Under the pieces are notes generated by a model, which saw only the letters and a program-made list of their open reading frames with translations, searched no databases and was not told the DNA's origin. A DNA stretch of 64,000 nt from contig BTPP01000004.1 of the NCBI GenBank assembly GCA_037102815.1, forward strand, positions 4,092,001 to 4,156,000. The letters are read 5' to 3'. Below, piece by piece: positions 57,981 through 64,000 of this stretch; position 1 is the stretch's first letter; every line of letters begins with the position of its first letter. Source of the stretch: Neurospora intermedia. Its lineage: Eukaryota; Ascomycota; Sordariomycetes; Sordariales; Sordariaceae. The translations under genes were made by a program, and so were the position numbers.

Positions 57981-59313
57981 CTAATTCGCCGCAAGAATTT
58001 CTGCCGCAAATGGCGCCGGCGCAACGTCCCTCGTGCCATCATGCCTTCTGGCCTCCTCAGCTTCGCGCTTCTTTCTGTCGGCCTCCCTCTGTCGCTCGTG
58101 GTTCACATAAGTGGCGTAGCGCAGAGTACCGAGGGTAGCGACCGCCATAAACAATATTCCTACCACAGACCGGCGAATGAGGACCCAGCGCAGGGCTTCA
58201 ATGTCGGATCGGGCGTCGCTGTTGAGCATGACGGAGATCTTGTAGTTTATTTGTTGGATCTGTTGGCGCGCACAAGCAAATGTTAGTTTAGGGATAATTT
58301 GGTTCCCGATCTAGGATATACAGAGGTTTGGAAGAACGTACCCGACTCTCAACGGCCTTCTGCTCCTCCCTGACTGCCATTTTCCGATCATTGAACATGC
58401 CGCGTACGTTATCGTTCAGCGTCAACAGCTCCTGGTTGAGCCTCTGCGTGAGTATGTCCACCTCGTGAAGCAGGTGCGTGCGCTGCTGTCGCAGCTGCTC
58501 GTCCGCCACCCGCCGGTTGTTCTTGACCTCGGTGCTCAGCTCTGAGCACGCCGCGCGAAACAGGTACGTCTCGTTCTCCACGTCGCTCTTGCTCACCAGC
58601 CCGGCTTGCGCCACGTCCAGGTTCGACGCTAGTAGACCACGAACGGCTTTCATGGCCGTGATGGCTTGCGTGAGCGTGTAGCCGCCGGCCGAGAGCTGCT
58701 TGACGAGCGAGTAGCTGTCGAAGTGGTGGACGTAGGGAGGCGGTTGCAGGTGCGGTGGTCGGCCGTTGCCGTTGTCGGAGTCAGTCAGGAGGCGCGTGGT
58801 GTTGTCGGAGGGAGGCGGTCCCATGTAGAGAATGGTTTCCATGGGCGTGGTGCTCTTTTTGTCTGCCGTCGGATCTGAGCCCGTTCTCGCGGCGGCTGCC
58901 GTGGGTGGTTGTTCAGGGGTTCCACCGGAGCTTGGGGCTGCCTTTGGCGCATCGGGGACGCCTTCTGTTGGTGTTGTCGGCTCGCTCTTTGCAGGCTGCT
59001 GCTTCTCTGCCGGTGCAGCATTGGGATTCGGGTCGGCGCTTGGTTTTGGGTCGGAAGACGTTGTCGGTGTCTCGTCATGTAATGGCTGCGGTTCTACGGC
59101 CTTTCCGTATTTTACAAAGGCGGCTTGCCTCCGGGAGGCGGAGCTGGAGAAAGGAGCCGAAGCGGTATGCGCGCAGCATGAGGGCTGAGAAGAGAGAGGA
59201 GCGACATGACGACGAGGCTTTCGGGCGACACGAGCCGCGGCCGGCTCGGACCAGAGAGCTCCTGTGCGGAACAGCTGAGGATATAGGAAGGTCAAACGGC
59301 CAGGGGTGGCCAT
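57981..59313 (-). CDS. Mitochondrial DUF1640 protein (FMP32/MCUR1-CCDC90 family)
   Basis: There are two exons, 59313-58342 and 58259-57981, giving 416 aa. The N terminus (1-60) is Arg/Ser/Ala-rich and fits a mitochondrial presequence. A Pro/Ala/Thr-rich linker follows to ~190. The DUF1640 core starts at HHFDSYSLVKQLSAGGYTLTQA and continues as a long coiled coil (KSDVENETYLF, ELSTEVKNNRR, HEVDILTQRLNQELLTLNDNVR). The second exon adds SDIEALRWVLIRR and a single C-terminal membrane segment (~RSVVGILFMAVATLGTLRYATYV). This coiled coil plus membrane anchor layout is that of yeast Fmp32 and human MCUR1/CCDC90A. These have been linked to cytochrome c oxidase assembly and, for MCUR1, to the calcium uniporter. 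The linker is longer than usual. Confidence 0.88.
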
Positions 59314-61088
59314 GGTGTCGAAAATGGGGGCTTTGTTGCTGCCCGAGCAGTCACAAATCTTGGAAGCGGACCTTTGGGGAGGGAACAGCTTCGAGGGGAT
59401 CGCGGGGTTCTGGATGGGTGGGCGCTGGGAGGATTCGTTCGCGACTGTTGGATTGACGGGGAATAAGGTGTTGTTTCGATCAGGAGCAAAGGATAAGAGG
59501 AAAGGGACGAGAGTCGGTAATAGTACTCTAGACGGGCATGGTGGGTCGGGAACAGCCGGTTGGAAATCACCTCAATGTCATGCACACGACTGACTGGGCC
59601 GCCGTCAACGGAGCTCGGGGTCCATTGTCTCGGGTTGCTAGCGCATCACAGGATCGGCCTTCTGGTGGGTTCGTTCCATTCCAGGGCAACCCAGGGGTAA
59701 AATGGGAAGCGATGAAACGGCTAGAGCCGGTTGGATGGATGTGCTTGCTGCACTGGGTGTGTGTCGCTGCCAGCGCAGGGCGGGAGTTGTTCAAACAAAT
59801 GCCAAGAGCAAGGCCGCTCGGTGCTAGGGTAGGTGCCCGTGCAGGGGAGGGCAGGCGGTCTCGGTTCTCAGGTTGTGGAGCACGCACGTCAGACGTTCCC
59901 GCCCGGCCTGAAGGAGGAAAGTGACGTGCATCAGGACTCTGCTCTGATGTCTCGAACGCACATGTCGACAAGCAACCAAAACCTTTATGGGATGGAAGGA
60001 TCTGACAAGGAAGACATTGACGAAGCTGTCATTAGGTTGTTTAGTAAGTACTATGGATGGTAGTAAGGAAACCAGAACGTGTCTGGACCGATTCCAAGAA
60101 ATCACCTGGTACACACAGATTTCCAGATAAACTCCCGTCTGACTAGAGGTAGCTGCCCGGTGACGGCAATTGAAGGCCTAAAAAGAACTCGAAAGGCCGC
60201 CTTTCATCCACATTTTGCGGGATGGCGATCGTTGACCCCGCTACCTCTAGATGTAGGTGCTGTTAACACTCTGACATGAACTCAACAAGCAGTACCTGCC
60301 TCCACTATAACGTAAGGAGATGCGCCCTATATTCCAGGGTCCTCACTCTACTGGGTGCAGAACGCGACTGAAATCAAATCATTCCATACCTCTACTTCAA
60401 TCGTTTCCATGCAACCTTCCTTCCGTTCTCCAACTCCTGCTGCTTTTGACACAACCCTCAAAACATAACTTACCTAGTCATATCAAATTGAAATCTCTTG
60501 CTTCCTCCTCGTGTAACTACCTGAGGAAAGCGCACAACCACATATCGTCACTGCAGCACAAGTCAGAGAGAGAGAGAAAGGTGAGTAGGTACTTTCCACC
60601 AACATGGAAGAATTGGAACCATGTCGAAAGGCCCTTCCATGACCGACCGAGGTCCCTGGTCCCGCGCGGCAGGCTGATTGACTCACGGTTCGCTTCTTCA
60701 AGTCGTGGAACTCGAAAAACGAAAAAAACCAACTGCAATCTTCACCACGGCACGGGTGACATCTACGGGACGCTGCTTCTTCATCTACTCTGCTCGCACA
60801 CGTCATACTCGTCCTGCCGCTTCATAAATTATATTTACATACCCTGACCCCGGCCATCTCTTGTCCATCTTATCTCTCTGCTCTACTCTAACCATTCTTC
60901 ACCGTATCGTCTTAGCCACGCATCCACCGGTCTTAGATATTTTTGTGTTCATGTATGCCTTCACATCGATTTCCTTCGTTCCCCATCCTTACCCATATTT
61001 CATGCTAACTGACTTGTACCATAGTCCATAGTGACTCTTCATAATTCGCTGACCTGGCAGCTTATCCGGGCGTCAGTATTGGCTGCAG
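59314..61088. other. Intergenic region upstream of the fusion hydrolase-phosphatase gene
   Basis: About 1.8 kb. The right part (about 60350-61080) is strongly CT-rich with A-rich spots and probably contains a long 5' leader, possibly with leader introns. No protein gene is supported. Confidence 0.5.
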
Positions 61089-63041
61089 ATGGCCTCCCCA
61101 TATGGTTTGTACAACCATCCCCATGCGACTGAATCATGGCCAATATGGCTCCCCAGAACCTGAAGGTACTCACTGACAACACCTCCCACAGATCCCGTGG
61201 CCACGGATCCACCACTTCTGGACAGAAACAGCGAGATCAAAACATACACCACGTCGAGGTTTACCTATCCCGGCCTGCGTATCTTCTATCGGCGCCACCA
61301 ACAGGCCGACCGTCTTCCAAAGTCACCGGCGCCGTTACCACTGCTCGTTTTCATCCATGGACTTGGTGGCTCAGTAGCCCAGTTTCACCCGTTGCTCACC
61401 AGCCTGACTTCAATTGCGTCCTGTTTGGCTATTGATCTTCCAGGGTGCGGGAGATCCGAGTTTTCAGTCCGGCAATGGGAAGCATACACGACAGATGCCA
61501 TGGTAGAGCTCCTGGAGACCATCATCGAGGATTACCGTGAGAAGGAGGACGGCCAGGGTGTAGTGCTGATTGGTCACAGCATGGGTGCCTCTCTGGCTGC
61601 ACTACTGGCGAGTCCGAGACTACCACCCCGGACTCAACTGCATGATCACGTCGCTGGCTTGATCGCGGTCTGCCCCACCTCAGGTTTTTCATCTCAGAAG
61701 CAAATTATGGTTCTTACGGCATTGCTTTGGGTCCCTGAAATCATCTTCAACCTTTGGAGAGCGTGGGACAAGCGAGGCGGAAGCCAAAGTGCGAGCGTTA
61801 GGAGGTTCGTTGGCGCCGATGCCGACCCCGAAGCAAAGCGGCTTCAAGACTTATACAACAACCAAGCTATCACGTCAGTCTGGCGTCGTATGGCTTGGGG
61901 TTGTCTACCGACTCATGTCAAAGGGGTTGCTAAGGGCGGCCTACCTTCGAAAGAAACCTGGGAAAAGCTGAATGTGCCGGTTTTCTTAGTGGGAGGAGAA
62001 GATGATAGAGTCACCCCGCCCCAGGAAATTGCCAAGATCCGTGACTTTCTGCAAAAAGTCAAAACGACACCAGGCACGATTTCACCCGGCACCTCAGTTC
62101 TTGCTGACTCGGCAGCGCCGGTAGATATCAACGCAGCGGCGTCCAAGATTGATGCTATGACAAGTCTGGGGCAAGGAGAGGAAAATACTGGAGAAAGCGC
62201 GGATCAAAAGCCAGTACAACGCACACAGGCTGCTGAACCAGAGGAAGGAGTGGACGATCCGGTGACACCTACTGAGCAGGCAGCGAGTTTACCGTCCTTG
62301 TCTCTCCACCCCAAAAAGGTTGTGCGCTCCATCATCATGGGCAAGCCGGCCACGCACGCTTTACTATACACGCCGTCAACAGTCCGCATCCTAGCAGGAT
62401 TGATATCGGATTTTATGGTTGTGCATATCACTGGTCGTCTTGACCTGGGCTGGCAACTGCAGTACCTTTCTCGTGATGGCAAGTGGGATGTCAAGAATCT
62501 TCAGAAGTGGCAGGCAGTAGAGCCTGTTTCTGAACCTATTGGAGGCATCTTCCGTGCCATCAAGACCTTGCGCGAGGTTGACGAAGATCACAGTCCTTCG
62601 GAATTTGTCAAGAAATGGGGTGGGGTCATTAAGGATGTCATTGACATTTCGCATGATAACCCGGTGTACAACCCTCAGGGTCTCGAGAAGGGAGGAATAC
62701 ACTACCACAAGTTCCCGACGGTTTCCAAGGTCCCGCCTACGGATGCGGAGATCAAGGGCTTCATTGAGCTTGTCGACAAGGTCCGTGACGAGCAGAAGGA
62801 GCGGGCGAAGAGAGAGAACTGGGGAGAAGAACATTATATTGGAGTCCATTGCCACTACGGCTTCAACAGAACGGGATTTTTCCTTGTCTGTTACCTCGTT
62901 GAGCGATGCGGTTATACGCCGGAGGCGGCCATTGAGCATTTTGCTCAGAGCAGGCCCAAGGGCATCAAGCATGCTCACTTCAAGGACCGGCTGTACGTGC
63001 GGTATTCGGGTTTAAGGAGCGAGGCAATCGCGGAGCACTGA
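61089..63041 (+). CDS. Fusion of an alpha/beta hydrolase with a CX5R (dual-specificity type) phosphatase
   Basis: A 621-aa protein encoded by a 16-nt first exon (61089-61104) and 61192-63041. Residues ~25-415 are an alpha/beta hydrolase: oxyanion block FIHGLGG, nucleophile elbow GHSMGA (Ser135), acid in GGEDDRVTPP (~Asp276/277), and a probable catalytic His394 in THALLYTPS. About 100 low-complexity residues separate acid and histidine. Residues ~430-621 are a cysteine phosphatase with the signature HCHYGFNRTG (Cys559, Arg565), an acidic loop candidate in DISHDNPVYNP and a long C-terminal helix region as in mRNA-capping or DSP-type enzymes. The start is inferred: the uninterrupted frame has no ATG at its beginning, and splicing GTTTGT at 61105 to CAG at 61191 gives MASPYDPVATDPP in phase. 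The donor is non-optimal, so the first exon is less certain than the rest. Confidence 0.85.
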
Positions 63042-63393
63042 GATTTTACTTGTTTTGTAGTTTGCTGGCTTACTTTGCTGCAAACGTCTCGAGATTCTTC
63101 GAGATTTGTTTATCTGATGATACGAGCGGTTGGGTTAGTTGTAAGCAATTCCTTGGTCATGGTAGTATGGTTAGGCCTTGTACGGAAAGATAGGGCGTCT
63201 GGAAGGTTGAATGCGGTTCGGTTCTTGATACCTTGGAATACTAACCTGTATTCCTTCTTGTTTAGTTATTGAGTTTAGTTAGAGGTTGATGTCTTGATGA
63301 AATCAAAGCATAGCGTTGTTTACCTCAATACGAGCCAGAGCAGCAGTCATGTTTTGATAACCACAATCTCCTAACTCGAAACACGCAGCATAC
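63042..63393. other. Convergent 3' region
   Basis: A 352-bp gap between the stops of the fusion gene (+) and the SnoaL-like gene (-). Nothing is seen beyond presumed 3' UTRs. Confidence 0.5.
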
Positions 63394-63843
63394 TCAAGAC
63401 AACTCTCCCCGACTAGCCAGATAGGCAGCCCCCGAGTCAGCCCAAATTTCATACGTTTTCACCCTCGCATCCTCGTCAAACTCCAAAACATATCTAAACA
63501 CCTCGTCCCAGCTCTGTCCCGTCTTTTTGTTGGTGAAGACTGCCTCTCCCCTCACCGACACCTTGCGCACCTCTGCATCCACAATGTAATCGGAAAACCG
63601 CATGTCCTTGTAACTCAATTGCTCCCCAATGGTCTTGAAGTAGTCCAGAAATCCGTCTTTGCCCTTGTATTCGCGGCCCAGAAAGGGCGCCAAGCGAGGC
63701 AGACCGTGCTCGAAGACTATGATGTCATTGCTGTTTTGGGTGAAGTGCTTGCTAAGGATCTCGGAGGGAGGAGATTGGGAGGCGAAGGCGGTGCAAAAGG
63801 ATTCAGAGGCTTTGAGAAGGGATTGCCGCGTGATGGAAGACAT
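63394..63843 (-). CDS. SnoaL/NTF2-like small protein
   Basis: A single-exon 149-aa protein with the size and pattern of the SnoaL-like/NTF2-like cone fold. A first helix region (RQSLLKASESFCTAFASQS) is followed by the ILSKHFTQNSNDIIVFEHG segment. The FLGREYKGKDGFLDYFKTIGEQL block comes next. The remainder is a series of strands ending DEVFRYVLEFDEDARVKTYEIWADSGAAYLA, in which the FRYVLEFD..KI..Y.IW.D pattern is typical. Family members include polyketide cyclases, isomerases and simple ligand-binding proteins. No active-site assignment is possible here. The remaining 157 bp to the window end contain its promoter. Confidence 0.8.
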   Translation of the reverse strand: MSSITRQSLLKASESFCTAFASQSPPSEILSKHFTQNSNDIIVFEHGLPRLAPFLGREYKGKDGFLDYFKTIGEQLSYKDMRFSDYIVDAEVRKVSVRGEAVFTNKKTGQSWDEVFRYVLEFDEDARVKTYEIWADSGAAYLASRGELS

Positions 63844-64000
63844 CTATTTGGATATTTGGATGTGTTGTGCGTGCCGAGTGTTGGTATCGTGAAGGGTTAG
63901 TTGTTGGTGTTGGAGTTCCTGTGATATTGCCGTGGTTCTTCTTTGTGTGACTGCCGGGATCGGAGTCTTGCCTTGACTGTGTGCTACAGTAACATGCTCG

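Noticed and set aside
1-64000. Transposon relics or RIP-mutated repeats
   Set aside because: No AT-rich TpA-heavy block, terminal repeat, transposase or reverse transcriptase fragment was seen by eye.

Overview
The window looks like euchromatic chromosomal DNA from a filamentous ascomycete of the Sordariales, most likely Neurospora or a close relative. The evidence is the gene style: short introns with GTRNGT donors and CTRAY branch sites, C-ending codons in coding exons, kilobase-scale AT-neutral intergenic DNA with CT-rich leaders, and proteins such as an SKP1 of 171 aa, an alternative NADH dehydrogenase of 577 aa and fungal-type DUF3074 and LaeA-like proteins. I see no intact transposon, no RIP-type AT-rich block, no CRISPR, no rRNA and no convincing tRNA. 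Twenty-three protein-coding genes are supported. For most multi-exon genes I could follow the reading frame across each splice junction.

Layout. 0-11 kb: a fatty-acid elongase (-), a long-chain fatty alcohol oxidase (+) and a DUF3074 coiled-coil protein (-). 11-20 kb: sparse, with a small two-helix membrane protein that ends in a PPPY motif, then a type II NAD(P)H dehydrogenase. 20-31 kb: a dense block of DML1/Misato, a membrane-anchored PI-PLC-X protein, poly(A) polymerase, a DUF676-type serine hydrolase and PHS1 3-hydroxyacyl-CoA dehydratase. 31-40 kb: long intergenic DNA around a 115-aa serine-rich protein and a LaeA-like methyltransferase. 40-50.5 kb: ARL1 GTPase, ribosomal protein eL39, SKP1 (SCON-3 in N. 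crassa), GPI mannosyltransferase SMP3, PET100 and a mitochondrial YebC/TACO1 protein. 51-59 kb: the giant HEAT-repeat protein LAA1 and a DUF1640 (FMP32/MCUR1-like) mitochondrial protein. 61-64 kb: a fusion of an alpha/beta hydrolase with a CX5R phosphatase, and a small SnoaL/NTF2-like protein.

Functional links. Two enzymes of the ER very-long-chain fatty-acid cycle (elongase and PHS1 dehydratase) lie about 28 kb apart. Three genes tied to cytochrome c oxidase biogenesis (PET100, TACO1-like, FMP32-like) lie within 11 kb, and an alternative NADH dehydrogenase is on the same window. SKP1 is an SCF ubiquitin-ligase core subunit. SMP3, ARL1 and LAA1 belong to the secretory pathway. The most unusual items are the hydrolase-phosphatase fusion at 61-63 kb, the mitochondrial trio, the small PPPY membrane protein, three very long homopolymer tracts (G30, G28, A33) and an 8-bp palindrome repeated only in intergenic DNA.
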